NCBI GenBank assembly: GCA_965199905.1
Contig: OZ241366.1
Span: 124,001-188,000, forward strand
Source: Ilyomonas sp965199905
GTDB taxonomy: Bacteria; Bacteroidota; Bacteroidia; Chitinophagales; Chitinophagaceae
Direction: 5' to 3'
DNA length: 64,000 nt
How positions within the stretch are numbered: the stretch's first letter is position 1; each line of letters begins with the position of its first letter. This document shows, piece by piece, positions 17,157 through 26,372 of the stretch. The notes below the pieces were generated by a model. The model ran no database searches, had not been told where the DNA came from, and worked only from the letters and a program-made list of their open reading frames with translations. The position numbers were made by a program, and so were the translations under genes.

Positions 17157-18131
17157 TTATAAACTATATTCCTGCTTGTAATCATTGCAAATACGTGAGA
17201 TGGTTTGTTGTAAAGGCAGGTAATGAAATTGCGGAAACCGGCGAAGCAGCTTTGTGTTATCGAAGTAGCGTTTTGTCTGTGCATTGGCTGCTGTTTCTTT
17301 AGTAAGAAAAGGACGACTGCCAAAAAAAAAATGACGCATTCTTTCTGTCCGCCAGATGAGCGAAGCCATAAAAGGCGATACTTTTCTGAAAGCTCGTTTT
17401 TTACCAAAGCCATCTGCCATTAAATTAAAAAGCTCGTGATAAGGAATATTATCTGCATTAATAATAAACCGTTCCGCTGCTGTCTCGTTGTTCATCAGAA
17501 GAATAGCTGCTTTTGCTACATCAAGCACATCAACAAATCCTGTAACGCCTTCCGTGAACCATGGAAATTCATCATACGCTGTTTTAAACAATCTGCTTGA
17601 ACCTTCATTCCAGTCGCCACTGCCAAGTATGATGCCCGGGTTTATTACCACAGCGTCCAATCCCTCGCCCACACCCCGCCACACTTCCATCTCGGCTAAG
17701 TGCTTGGTTTTTCCATATACACTGCTGTTTTTATCCTCAGTCCATTGGGAAGATTCCGAAACCGCCTCTCCGGTTTTGGCTTTGCCAAGTGCTGCAACCG
17801 AGCTTATATGCAACAGCTTTTTTACCCCGGCGTTTAATGCAGCGTTTACTACATTGGCGGTTCCCTCAACATTTGTTTTGTATAATTCTTCTGCATCGTC
17901 ATGGCTGAAGGATACAATAGCAGCGCAATGATACACTTGCGTTACGCCTTGCATCACTTCTTCAAGGCGTGAAACATCAAGTATATCACCTTGTATCCAT
18001 ACTACTTTATTCTGACTATGCTGCGTTGGTTTTGCAGACCGATACAGTGCTTTCACGGATTGTTGATTGGCAAGCAACTCTTGTATCAGGCTTGAACCCA
18101 GCATACCCGCAGCACCTGTAACAAGAATCAT
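17157..18131 (-). CDS. NAD-dependent epimerase/dehydratase family protein
   Basis: 324 residues, extended SDR fold. N-terminal ILVTGAAGMLGSSL is the NAD(P)-binding motif, HCAAIVSFSHDD follows as the second conserved block, and the catalytic YxxxK pair is in SSVYGKTKHLAE. The middle section (VINPGIILGSGDW) resembles the dihydroflavonol-4-reductase/ 3-beta-HSD-like subgroup rather than sugar-nucleotide epimerases. The substrate is unknown. Single gene, about 200 bases downstream of nothing transcribed in the same direction. Confidence 0.85.
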   Translation of the reverse strand: MILVTGAAGMLGSSLIQELLANQQSVKALYRSAKPTQHSQNKVVWIQGDILDVSRLEEVMQGVTQVYHCAAIVSFSHDDAEELYKTNVEGTANVVNAALNAGVKKLLHISSVAALGKAKTGEAVSESSQWTEDKNSSVYGKTKHLAEMEVWRGVGEGLDAVVINPGIILGSGDWNEGSSRLFKTAYDEFPWFTEGVTGFVDVLDVAKAAILLMNNETAAERFIINADNIPYHELFNLMADGFGKKRAFRKVSPFMASLIWRTERMRHFFFGSRPFLTKETAANAQTKRYFDNTKLLRRFPQFHYLPLQQTISRICNDYKQEYSL

Positions 18132-18330
18132 AATTGATAAAAATGTTGCGCAAACATACAGTGCATTCGTTTCTCTTATTTAGAAGTAATAGCCAGATAA
18201 GAATATGTACAGAAGACTTCTAAGATTGAAATTTGTTTACACGAATAATATGTAAGATTCAACAAGCAATTTTTCCTTTGAATAAAGTATAAAACACAAA
18301 TGATTTTAATAGAATCAAAAGGGCCAGGTT

Positions 18331-19395
18331 CTATCTCGTTTTTATCTGCTTACTGATTTTGTTCAAGAAAAAAAGATGATTGGGTGCGATGGAACCATTA
18401 CGATCTACAACCACGTTAATACTAACCACGCCGCCAAGATTATTTACTTTATTGATATAGTTAATAAGATAATCAGGTGTGGCGTATTTTATAGCTGCAC
18501 TTGCCCAATCATTACCAAGGAAAGAGAGGATATGCCATTGCTTGCCCTTTATTCTACCACCTGCTGGCGGAAGGTCATCAAAGCCGGTCATCTCACCAGC
18601 CGTATATGTGTCCCATTTTGTGTAATATTCTATCTTTGAATGAACCCCATTATTAAAACAAATAACCGCTTTCGAATTTCCTGTTTTTAAAGCCGAATAA
18701 ATTTTACCTAGTGACTGGTCGTTGAAGCCATGCGAGGTATAAGCGCCATCTACCCACCAGCCGTCAGCAATTTGTGAATACCTCTTTCCCCACTCTTTTA
18801 ATACCGCTGCCCAGTTGTTAATCCAGGCATCAGTAATTTTAAATTTGTTGCCATTTGCTGCCCATTTCATCATCGGGTTTTGCAGCTTCACATTTGCCTG
18901 CAAATCGCGAAAAGTACCGTCGCCTGTTACATAAATAATGAGCTTTATGTCATACTTCTTCAAAGCTTTCGATAAATCCATGATAAGGTCGCGGTGAGAG
19001 GTTGCCTGCCCGCGCGCCCAACCCGTTATTTTTTCATATTGAGTGTTGGGCGCACAAATAAAACGAGATCCTTGATACATAGTAAAAATTACATAGCCGG
19101 CACCAGCCTGGTGTAATTGCGAAGCGAAAACATTCACATCAAAATCATTCACACAGGAATCCCAGCTTGTTATCTTTCCCATGTTTTGCGGCTCCACTTT
19201 GTTTTGCAGAGAGGACAGGTAATGTACCATCACGCCAAACTTTACATGCCGCATCCAGTCAGCGTTTCCTGTCTGGGCATAAGCTTGGGACGAAAGAATG
19301 TTCAACAATAAAATCATCACGATAAATCGCGTACAAAACCAGTTTATTTTGACAATCATATTCTTACTATTTCCGTAAACAGATTTCATTTTCAA
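18331..19395 (-). CDS. Secreted GH29-like (alpha-L-fucosidase-related) TIM-barrel protein
   Basis: 354 residues; start may be this ATG or an internal Met (13 or 26), since a hydrophobic signal segment ends in SSQAYAQ at about residue 41. The mature part reads like the catalytic barrel of alpha-L-fucosidases: MRHVKFGVMVHYLSS near the start, AGAGYVIFTMYQGSRF, SHRDLIMDLSKALKKYDIKLIIYV, and IADGWWVDGAY carrying the presumed nucleophile Asp. It lacks the C-terminal beta-sandwich of typical fucosidases and the acid/base Glu is not evident, so the activity is uncertain. Confidence 0.65.
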   Translation of the reverse strand: MKMKSVYGNSKNMIVKINWFCTRFIVMILLLNILSSQAYAQTGNADWMRHVKFGVMVHYLSSLQNKVEPQNMGKITSWDSCVNDFDVNVFASQLHQAGAGYVIFTMYQGSRFICAPNTQYEKITGWARGQATSHRDLIMDLSKALKKYDIKLIIYVTGDGTFRDLQANVKLQNPMMKWAANGNKFKITDAWINNWAAVLKEWGKRYSQIADGWWVDGAYTSHGFNDQSLGKIYSALKTGNSKAVICFNNGVHSKIEYYTKWDTYTAGEMTGFDDLPPAGGRIKGKQWHILSFLGNDWASAAIKYATPDYLINYINKVNNLGGVVSINVVVDRNGSIAPNHLFFLNKISKQIKTR

Positions 19396-19553
19396 TGATA
19401 ATTCTCTATATTTAGGCAGGTAATTTGTCTAAAACAACTATAACCTGATGAAAGTAAAAGAACAGCCTGGTAAGAATGCGTAAAAACCATACCATTTAGC
19501 ATTTTATCAATACTCACGTCTGCAACCTGTTCTCTACTTTTCAGCAGAACACT

Positions 19554-19561
19554 TACTTTTG
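19554..19561 (+). promoter_or_regulatory. Bacteroidota-type -7 box upstream of the CoA-transferase operon
   Basis: TACTTTTG matches the phylum consensus TAnnTTTG, 38 bases before the ATG at 19600. No clear -33 TTTG was found at the right distance. Confidence 0.4.
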
Positions 19562-19599
19562 CTGCCTAACGATTTCTATTACTCAAAGCTTGCGTTTTT

Positions 19600-20292
19600 A
19601 TGAATAAAATATACCCGGATGCATCTTCTGCTGTTGCCGGTATTGCAGACGGCGCTACACTTATGTTTGGTGGTTTTGGCCTGTGTGGCATTCCGGAAAA
19701 CAGCATTGCGGCTATCAGGGATAAAGGCGTTGCGCAGCTTACCTGTATATCCAATAACGCGGGTGTAGATGGCTTCGGGCTGGGCTTGTTGCTGCAAATG
19801 AAGCAAATCAAAAAAATGATCAGCAGCTATGTGGGCGAGAACGCTGAATTCGAGAGGCAGTTATTATCCGGAGAGCTTGAAGCAGACCTCGTTCCGCAGG
19901 GCACATTGGCAACGCGCATACACATGGCAGCGCTTGGCATTCCGGCCTTTTTTACGCCGGCTGGCTATGGTACCGAAGTCGCCGAAGGAAAGGAAGAGCG
20001 CGAGTTCAATGGCAAACATTATTTGATGGAATACGCGCTGCATGCGGATTTTGCACTCGTAAAAGCCTGGAAAGGAGATACCATGGGCAACCTGGTATTT
20101 CGCAAAACGACACGTAATTTTTCCGTTGCAATGGCAAAGGCAGGAACCATCACCATTGCCGAAGTGGAAGAGCTGGTTGAGCCGGGACAAATTGATCCCG
20201 ATGATGTACACGTAGCTGGTGTTTATGTACATCGCATATTTAAAGGAACCAATTACGAAAAACGCATTGAAAGACGAACCGTAAAGTTGTAA
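19600..20292 (+). CDS. scoA: 3-oxoacid CoA-transferase subunit A
   Basis: 230 residues. Class I CoA-transferase alpha subunit: GATLMFGGFGLCGIPENSI is the signature near the N-terminus, followed by ISNNAGVDGFGLGLLL and FFTPAGYGTEVAEGKE. With subunit B it moves CoA from succinyl-CoA to acetoacetate, allowing ketone-body or fatty-acid-derived acetoacetate use, or the reverse. Subunit B follows after 59 bases. No thiolase or beta-hydroxybutyrate dehydrogenase gene is adjacent. Confidence 0.93.
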   Translation: MNKIYPDASSAVAGIADGATLMFGGFGLCGIPENSIAAIRDKGVAQLTCISNNAGVDGFGLGLLLQMKQIKKMISSYVGENAEFERQLLSGELEADLVPQGTLATRIHMAALGIPAFFTPAGYGTEVAEGKEEREFNGKHYLMEYALHADFALVKAWKGDTMGNLVFRKTTRNFSVAMAKAGTITIAEVEELVEPGQIDPDDVHVAGVYVHRIFKGTNYEKRIERRTVKL

Positions 20293-20351
20293 CAATCAAT
20301 ATTCTGCATATTCTTTTAAAATAAACATTATACACCTGACAACGTACATAA

Positions 20352-21008
20352 ATGGCTTTAGATAAATACGGCATTGCAAAGCGCATCGCGCAGGAACTGG
20401 AAGATGGCATGTATGTCAATCTCGGTATTGGCATCCCAACTCTGGTTGCCAATTATATTCCGCAGGGAATAACGGTCATTCTGCAAAGTGAGAACGGTAT
20501 TCTTGGTACCGGCGCTTACCCTGCAGACGAAGAGATCGATGCCGACCTTATCAATGCCGGAAAAGAAACCGTTACCACGCTGCCGGGGGCTGCTTTTTTT
20601 GACAGCGCTGAAAGCTTTGGTATGATACGGGCAGGCAAAATTGATCTTACGGTATTGGGCGCTATGGAAGTAAGCGAAACCGGCGACATTGCCAACTGGA
20701 AAATACCCGGCAAAATGGTAAAAGGAATGGGTGGCGCAATGGATCTCGTGGCATCTGCTAAAAACATTATTGTTGCTATGCAACACACCAATCCAAAAGG
20801 CGAAAGCAAATTGCTGCCCCAATGTACATTGCCTTTAACCGGTATTGGCTGCGTGAAAAAAATTGTAACTGAGCTTGCTGTAATACAGGTTACGGCGGCA
20901 GGTTTTTTATTGCTGGAACGCGCGCCAAGCGTGAGCGTGAATGAGATTAAAGCAAAAACACATGGTAAACTTATTGCACCGGAAGAAGTGCCGGAAATGA
21001 AAATCTGA
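20352..21008 (+). CDS. scoB: 3-oxoacid CoA-transferase subunit B
   Basis: 218 residues. The catalytic Glu47 is in LQSENGILGTG, the class I CoA-transferase beta signature; YVNLGIGIPTLVANYIP precedes it and GAMDLVASAKNIIVAMQHTNP follows. It forms a heterotetramer with subunit A encoded immediately upstream. The operon ends here; about 120 bases separate it from the convergent acyltransferase. Confidence 0.94.
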   Translation: MALDKYGIAKRIAQELEDGMYVNLGIGIPTLVANYIPQGITVILQSENGILGTGAYPADEEIDADLINAGKETVTTLPGAAFFDSAESFGMIRAGKIDLTVLGAMEVSETGDIANWKIPGKMVKGMGGAMDLVASAKNIIVAMQHTNPKGESKLLPQCTLPLTGIGCVKKIVTELAVIQVTAAGFLLLERAPSVSVNEIKAKTHGKLIAPEEVPEMKI

Positions 21009-21128
21009 TTTGATTTTTGGTATTGAGAAAGCTTACGATCTCAAAGCAATGAATAACATCATGCACAATGGAAAATCTATTATTTATCCTCACAATAACG
21101 ACGAGAGTTTAGAAACTTAAATAATCAA

Positions 21129-21896
21129 TCAGTGCTTACTTTCATTCTCTTTATAATAATCCCACATCATTTTAAATACCGTTTCCTTCAATTCAATAAC
21201 CGATAAATCATCAGGTGAAACAGACGGTAAAAAGTGCATGTAAAGCCTGCGCGGCAGCATAAAAAAAGGCTTTGATGCCGGAAGTATTTTGCGTGAATTA
21301 AAAATGAGAGTTGGCACTACAGACTTGCCCGTTTCTTTTGCCAATCGAAAAGCGCCGTCATGAAATGGCGTTAATGGTTCATTTGTTTTATTACGTGAGC
21401 CTTCAGGATAAATAACCATATCCAATCCAATGCGTAAAACTTCTTTCATACGCAGGTAACTCTTCTTGCGGCTTTCGGCGCTTTTTCTGTCAACCAGCAC
21501 ACTGCCAAGGCTATATATCCAACCAAAAAGCGGCACACGCGCAAACTCTTTTTTAGCAATTGTTTTATTGGCATTTGGCATAAACGGCGTAGTCACCGGA
21601 ACATCCATAAAACTGTTGTGATTGCATACCACCACATAGTTTTCTCCCTTTGCAAAATGCTGGCCTCCCGATACTTTTATTGGCGAAAGAATGGCATGCA
21701 AATAAACTTTCATCCACACATACGATACCTTTTTATGCCATTTGGCAGCGCGTGGTTCTTTTATTAAAAAGCATGGCAGGTAAAACACCATGGCAACAAG
21801 CATGGTAGCTGTAAAAAACAAGAGTCCCCAAACTGCCCAAAGCCTGCCAAATATTTCAGTCAGAATATTAGCTGACATTTTGTTTTTGTCTTTCAT
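21129..21896 (-). CDS. 1-acyl-sn-glycerol-3-phosphate acyltransferase (PlsC-like)
   Basis: 255 residues from the ATG at 21896; an upstream in-frame start (21971) would add 25 residues that look untranslated. An N-terminal membrane helix (LLFFTATMLVAMVFYLPCFL) is followed by the acyltransferase motif NHNSFMD (HX4D type), the FGWIYSLGSVLVDR segment and the PEGSRNKTNEP motif that binds the phosphate. It acylates lysophosphatidate in phospholipid synthesis, or a related lipid substrate. Monocistronic. Confidence 0.9.
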   Translation of the reverse strand: MKDKNKMSANILTEIFGRLWAVWGLLFFTATMLVAMVFYLPCFLIKEPRAAKWHKKVSYVWMKVYLHAILSPIKVSGGQHFAKGENYVVVCNHNSFMDVPVTTPFMPNANKTIAKKEFARVPLFGWIYSLGSVLVDRKSAESRKKSYLRMKEVLRIGLDMVIYPEGSRNKTNEPLTPFHDGAFRLAKETGKSVVPTLIFNSRKILPASKPFFMLPRRLYMHFLPSVSPDDLSVIELKETVFKMMWDYYKENESKH

Positions 21897-21997
21897 TTTT
21901 ATAAGAAGAAGACAAATATAGAAGTCATTTACGCGGTGAAAAATGATTTGAAAAATTCGATAGCGGATCAATAAGAAAAAACTACAAAATACTTTTT

Positions 21998-22090
21998 TGG
22001 TAATGATCGTCCGTCTCTTTTGAGATTGGCTGTTGTCTGCCGCGGCGGATCAAGGTTCCGGGCAACGATTGGTCTTTTACGAAAACGAAT
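21998..22090 (+). repeat. Dispersed intergenic repeat, copy B (short, divergent)
   Basis: Starts TTGGTAATGATCGTCCG, then the small hairpin TCTC-TTTT-GAGA (22014-22025), which replaces TCAC/GTGA of other copies by a compensated A:T to T:A pair change, then GGCTGTTG, a GC-rich CTGCCGCGGCGGATC block, and CCGGGCAACGATTGG near the end. It lies in the 336-base gap between the acyltransferase and the next reverse gene; the remainder of the gap is AT-rich and shows nothing else. Confidence 0.75.
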
Positions 22091-22232
22091 GTTAAACAGC
22101 CATTTCAAAACATATCATCACCTGAAATTTAAAGACTGCTTATTCGTTTTGGCAAGTTTAAAATGACAATGACATAATGCAAAACAAATACGATTGACAC
22201 AATAACAACCATTTAATATAAAAGTGAAATGA

Positions 22233-22901
22233 TTAAAAACCTTCGTTCGCAACCGCAATAATATCTTTCCCTTCAAGCAGTTTTTTATTGTTTCCTTTCT
22301 CTGCTAATTGTATCATACAAAAAGCCAGTTCTTTCATGGTACAAAAACCAGCGGGAAAAAGTTTCCTGCCTATCGGGAACATCCAGTTTATGTATTTATA
22401 AAAGGAGTGCACATGCGGCTGTCCGTTTATTGGTTTGATAAATCCAGGCCTTACTCCATAAGCATTTCCGGGAAAAACAGTCATCAAATCAGTCTCTGTT
22501 TTTGCTTTTACTCTCGCCCAGTTTTGCCGGCTGTTTTCGTTAGTTCCTGCGCCGGATATATAACAGAAAGTAAGGCCATCATTCACTTCTTTCAATGTGT
22601 TGGCAAAGCTCAATGTGAGAGTGTAGGTTGTTTTATAATACTCTTCTTTATTCATCCCAACCGATGAAATGCCCAGGCAAAAAAAGCAGGCATCATAACC
22701 ACTTAGTTTGTTTTTAACAGGCGACAAATCGAAAAAATCGGGATGAATAACTTCGGTTAGTTTGGAGTGCTTTATACCACAAGGTTTGCGGTTTATAACA
22801 AGTACTTTCTCAATATCTGGCTGCGAAAGACATACCTGCAACACGCCGGCGCCAACCATACCTGTAGCGCCCGTAATAATGATTTTGACCGATTGATTCA
22901 T
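22233..22901 (-). CDS. NAD(P)H-binding Rossmann protein (atypical SDR)
   Basis: 222 residues from the ATG at 22901 (MNQSVKIII); the longer frame from 22931 adds ten poor residues. The Rossmann motif IITGATGMVGAGV stands at the N-terminus, followed by CFFCLGISSVG and FCYISGAGTNE; a weak YxxxK equivalent is not obvious, as in NmrA/HTATIP2-like atypical SDRs. The function is unknown. Divergent from the lipoprotein gene at 23032. Confidence 0.8.
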   Translation of the reverse strand: MNQSVKIIITGATGMVGAGVLQVCLSQPDIEKVLVINRKPCGIKHSKLTEVIHPDFFDLSPVKNKLSGYDACFFCLGISSVGMNKEEYYKTTYTLTLSFANTLKEVNDGLTFCYISGAGTNENSRQNWARVKAKTETDLMTVFPGNAYGVRPGFIKPINGQPHVHSFYKYINWMFPIGRKLFPAGFCTMKELAFCMIQLAEKGNNKKLLEGKDIIAVANEGF

Positions 22902-23031
22902 GACATCATCAACCATCAACTTACACGCCAACCGAATTTATAGCCTTGATTACACAACAGATAGTCATAGCTGTTTTTGTAATCCTTTATCTTTAACGCG
23001 CCATTTCTTTTTTATCAAAACACAAACAAAC

Positions 23032-23913
23032 ATGAAACGATTGTTTTTCTTTTCGCTCCTGTCTTTTGTTCTTTTTTCCTGCAACAATAATCCAAACGCT
23101 GCGGGCAGCAGCGATTCCACGACCGTTGCAAACGATACATCTTCATCGGGAAGCACGGCAGGCTTTACTTTGGGTGTGCAAATGTGGACATTCCGGTTGT
23201 TCACTTTTGCAGAAGCTTTGGATAAAGTTGATAGCGCCGGTATTAAAAATATTGAAGCTTTCTGGGGACAAAAACTGGGCGCTGGTTTGCCGGGGGAGTT
23301 TGGCGCCGGTATGAATGCTGACACACGTTCTAAAGTAAAAGCATTACTGCAAAAGAAAGGCATCAGCATCACAGCAATGGGCGTTATTGTGCCGCAGAAT
23401 AAAGCGGAATGGATAAAAGCATTTGAGCTGGCGAAAGATTTTGGTCTCAGCTACATTACATGCGAACCAATTAAGACACAATGGGATATGATTGACAGCC
23501 TTGCCGGTGTTTATAACATCAACATCGCCATTCACGATCATCCAAAACCGAATGCATATTCAACACCGGATTCTGTATTGGCTGCCATAAAAGGTCATCA
23601 GCATATTGGTTCTTGCGCTGATATTGGTCACTGGTCAAGAAATGGTGTTAACCCTGTTGATGCACTGAAGCAACTGGAAGGTCATATTTATGGCGTGCAC
23701 CTGAAAGACATTGTAAAGTTTGATGACCCTCAGGCGGCTGATACTGTTGTTTCAAAAGGAGTAATTGATTTTTCTGCTGTATTTAAAGAATTGAAGCGGC
23801 AGAACTTCAAAGGCATGTTGTCTATCGAGCACGAATCGAACTGGGAACACAACCTGCCGGATGTTATTTTAACCAAGCAGTTTTATGATGCGCAGCTTGC
23901 AAAGCTGAAGTAA
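23032..23913 (+). CDS. Lipoprotein with sugar phosphate isomerase/epimerase-like TIM barrel
   Basis: 293 residues from the ATG at 23032. The signal peptide ends in a lipobox (LLSFVLFSCNN), so the protein is anchored to a membrane through Cys20. A Ser/Thr-rich linker leads to a xylose-isomerase-like/AP-endonuclease-2 barrel: GVQMWTFRLFTFAEAL, AFWGQKLG, AIHDHPKPNAY, CADIGHWSRNGVNP, and MLSIEHESNWEHN with metal-ligand-type His and Glu residues. Homologous sugar-phosphate isomerases are cytoplasmic; the exported form probably handles free sugars. A terminator follows. Confidence 0.88.
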   Translation: MKRLFFFSLLSFVLFSCNNNPNAAGSSDSTTVANDTSSSGSTAGFTLGVQMWTFRLFTFAEALDKVDSAGIKNIEAFWGQKLGAGLPGEFGAGMNADTRSKVKALLQKKGISITAMGVIVPQNKAEWIKAFELAKDFGLSYITCEPIKTQWDMIDSLAGVYNINIAIHDHPKPNAYSTPDSVLAAIKGHQHIGSCADIGHWSRNGVNPVDALKQLEGHIYGVHLKDIVKFDDPQAADTVVSKGVIDFSAVFKELKRQNFKGMLSIEHESNWEHNLPDVILTKQFYDAQLAKLK

Positions 23914-23924
23914 TAAATTGGATA

Positions 23925-23960
23925 ATAAAAAAGGCGGAATAATGTTTCCGCCTTTTTTAT
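23925..23960. terminator. Intrinsic terminator
   Basis: Perfect 15-bp inverted repeat ATAAAAAAGGCGGAA / TTCCGCCTTTTTTAT (23925-23939, 23946-23960) with a 6-base loop, between the lipoprotein gene and the convergent DinB-like gene; it can act on both strands. Confidence 0.9.
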
Positions 23961-23997
23961 TTGATTCAAGTAAAGCAATATCAGCTTATGGCTTTTT

Positions 23998-24528
23998 TTA
24001 CTTAACGCCTTTATCATCATTCCACCAGCCTTTCATTTTTCTTATGTAGATGATCTGCCCGGTGTGATAAGCATTGTGGGTACCAATATGTGCAATACTT
24101 GAATACCACTTCTTCAATCTGGCTTCATCAGCCGAGGCTACAACGCGCTCCCATTCCGATAAAACCTGGTCAAGTTGTTTTACAGTCACAGCCCATGTTT
24201 CATCCGTCACCGGCGTGAATGTTTCTTTATTATCACCGGAAAAAGTATCCGGCTTGTCACCTTTAAACTTATCCAGCATTTGCTTGTTCCAGAAGATGAG
24301 ATGCGTAGTAAGCTGTGCGATGGAGTGATTGGTGGAACTGTCTTTCCAGTTGGCTTGTTTAGCCGTTACACCTTCCACAGCAAGCGATGGCGGAACAAAC
24401 CAATCCTTCACATTATGTGTTGTTTTCAGTTGCTCAAGCAATATGCTTTTTAGCGTTGGTGTTGAATCTGTTTGTGCATGGAGAACAGAAAAAATAAGCA
24501 TGCACAGCGTAAAGCAAGCAATTTTCAT
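23998..24528 (-). CDS. Exported DinB-like four-helix protein
   Basis: 176 residues with a signal peptide ending SVLHAQ. The DinB/YfiT-like fold is suggested by three spaced histidines that would bind a metal: HLIFWN near residue 89 and HIGTHNAYHTGQI near 148-160. Most family members are cytoplasmic thiol transferases or stress proteins; the exported version is common in Bacteroidota and uncharacterised. Monocistronic, convergent with the lipoprotein gene. Confidence 0.8.
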   Translation of the reverse strand: MKIACFTLCMLIFSVLHAQTDSTPTLKSILLEQLKTTHNVKDWFVPPSLAVEGVTAKQANWKDSSTNHSIAQLTTHLIFWNKQMLDKFKGDKPDTFSGDNKETFTPVTDETWAVTVKQLDQVLSEWERVVASADEARLKKWYSSIAHIGTHNAYHTGQIIYIRKMKGWWNDDKGVK

Positions 24529-24671
24529 AATAAGTTGTTTAGAAGGAGTGAATAATTTTCGGGAGTGAAAATTAAAGAAGAACGAGAAGCGATCTTTCGG
24601 TTTTATATGACTGGTATAGAAAGGAAAGTACCGGATGTTTTTTTCTATCGGCTTGTAAAAATAAAAGTCTT

Positions 24672-25046
24672 TTAATCAAGCCAGGTTCGCTTGCGCGTAA
24701 GCAAATTATTGCACTTGCGTTCCAAATCGGCAAAAGCAAATGGTTTGTTTACAATGCCATCTGCATAGCTGTATTCGTAATTCAGCAAAGCAATCGGGTC
24801 GGCTGATATCAGCAGCACTTTTACATTACCTGAACCTGATGTTTTAATGTCATAGCAAATAGTACGACCATCTTCTTTATTCAGGTTAATGTCAAGCAAA
24901 ACAAGCTCAGGTTTATCCTGCCTTATAGCATCCATCAGGTAATGACCATTGATGAATGTTTTTACTCCAAAATTCTTATTCCTGAAAAAGGATTCCAGCG
25001 AAATCAGAATATCCTTATCATCATCTACAATGAAAACTGCCGGCAT
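24672..25046 (-). CDS. Single-domain response regulator
   Basis: 124 residues, only a receiver domain: acidic pocket VDDDKD near the N-terminus, phospho-acceptor Asp52 in LVLLDINLNKEDG, conserved Ser in LLISAD and Lys in IVNKPFAF. There is no output domain, so it must act by protein interaction or in a phosphorelay. No kinase or HPt gene is adjacent. Confidence 0.9.
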   Translation of the reverse strand: MPAVFIVDDDKDILISLESFFRNKNFGVKTFINGHYLMDAIRQDKPELVLLDINLNKEDGRTICYDIKTSGSGNVKVLLISADPIALLNYEYSYADGIVNKPFAFADLERKCNNLLTRKRTWLD

Positions 25047-25179
25047 CGGTATTCCTTTTATTTATTCATTGAATGAAATGTGCCAAATCTTGAAAAGGAC
25101 AATCAAATGAAAATAAAGAAAGGTGAAATCTGTTTTAATATCCTTCTGTTCTTTTACTATCAAAGATCATACAGTAATA

Positions 25180-25218
25180 AAAAAACCGCGTACAAAAATT
25201 TTAAGCACGCGGTTTTTT
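25180..25218 (-). terminator. Intrinsic terminator after the esterase gene
   Basis: 12-bp inverted repeat AAAAAACCGCGT (25180-25191) / ACGCGGTTTTTT (25207-25218) with flanking A/T tracts, just downstream of the reverse-strand hydrolase gene that ends at 25233. Confidence 0.85.
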
Positions 25219-25232
25219 ATTATGAGAGAAAT

Positions 25233-26372
25233 TTATTTCAAAGCATCTTTCAATTTTGAAGCAGCTAAGTCTTCAGCTTGTTGCGCTTCCGGTAACACTG
25301 TATTCATTCCAAAAAATTCATGCGTTACTCCTTTGTACAACTGATAGGTAACAGTGATGCCTGCAGCAGTTAATTTATCTGCCAGTTGTTTTCCTTCAGT
25401 TTGTAATGGATCAAGCTCCGCCGCGATGATAGTTGTAGGTGGCATGCCGGTTAAAACAGCCTGGTCTACCAATGAAATACGAGGATCATCGCCCTGGCTT
25501 GGTATCGGTGTATATTTTTCATAAAACCATGTCAGCTCACTGCGGCCTAATGGTATTGCATCTTTATACATGGTAGCTGAAGCGGTAGTTGTATCGTTGT
25601 TGGCTACGGGGTAAACCAACACTTGGCAGAGCGGTCGTTTGATGCCCATCTCCGCAGCTTTCATACTGGTAGCGGCAGCTAAATTTCCACCGGCACTTTC
25701 TCCGGCTAAAGCCACTTTAGAAGTATCTCCCTTAAAGGAGGTTCCGTTCTGCAATACCCATGTATAAGCATCATAAGCGTCGTTATGTGCGGTTGGAAAA
25801 ATAAACTCAGGTGCTTTGCGATATTCTACAGAAACCACAATGGCATCTGTTTTTTCTGCCAGTGCCTGTGCCGAAGATTTATAAGTATCAATGGTTGCAA
25901 TTACAAAGCCGCCGCCATGATAATAAACAATAACCGGGTAAGATGATTTTCCGGTTCTCGGTGTAAAAATGCGTGCATGAATGGAAGAGCCATCACTAAC
26001 AGGAATTTCAACACCCGTTGTGTCTGATTTAGCAGCCGGAGTCTGTATCAGGAAATCAGTTTGCACAGCTAAGGCGGCATCGGCTGCAGATGGCGCTACA
26101 CGTGCTTCTGCAGCACTCAGCGTATGCAAAGGCGTGGTGTCGGTAAGTTGCTCGATTTTTTCAACAACTGTCAGCATCTGTTGAGTAATATCCGGTCCCC
26201 ACGCAGGCGCTGTACCCTTTGGTTTAATGTTAGAAATAGCGCCGCCATTGTCATCATCATTTTTATCACACGATGAAAAAAGCATTAATGATGAAACAGC
26301 AAATAAACAACAGAAACGAAACGTACGGTCAGGACGCATTAGTCCTTTCAAAAACAAACAGGTCTTCTTCAT
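25233..26372 (-). CDS. Alpha/beta hydrolase (esterase/lipase, HSL type), lipoprotein
   Basis: 379 residues. A lipobox-like LMLFSSCDKND follows a hydrophobic segment, so it is probably a lipoprotein; an internal Met12 is an alternative start. The hydrolase has the oxyanion-hole motif YYHGGGFVIA, the nucleophile elbow GESAGGN, an Asp in ELDPLQTEG and a His in GVTHEFFGM, giving the full catalytic triad of hormone-sensitive-lipase-like esterases. Substrate unknown. Monocistronic with a terminator. Confidence 0.9.
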   Translation of the reverse strand: MKKTCLFLKGLMRPDRTFRFCCLFAVSSLMLFSSCDKNDDDNGGAISNIKPKGTAPAWGPDITQQMLTVVEKIEQLTDTTPLHTLSAAEARVAPSAADAALAVQTDFLIQTPAAKSDTTGVEIPVSDGSSIHARIFTPRTGKSSYPVIVYYHGGGFVIATIDTYKSSAQALAEKTDAIVVSVEYRKAPEFIFPTAHNDAYDAYTWVLQNGTSFKGDTSKVALAGESAGGNLAAATSMKAAEMGIKRPLCQVLVYPVANNDTTTASATMYKDAIPLGRSELTWFYEKYTPIPSQGDDPRISLVDQAVLTGMPPTTIIAAELDPLQTEGKQLADKLTAAGITVTYQLYKGVTHEFFGMNTVLPEAQQAEDLAASKLKDALK

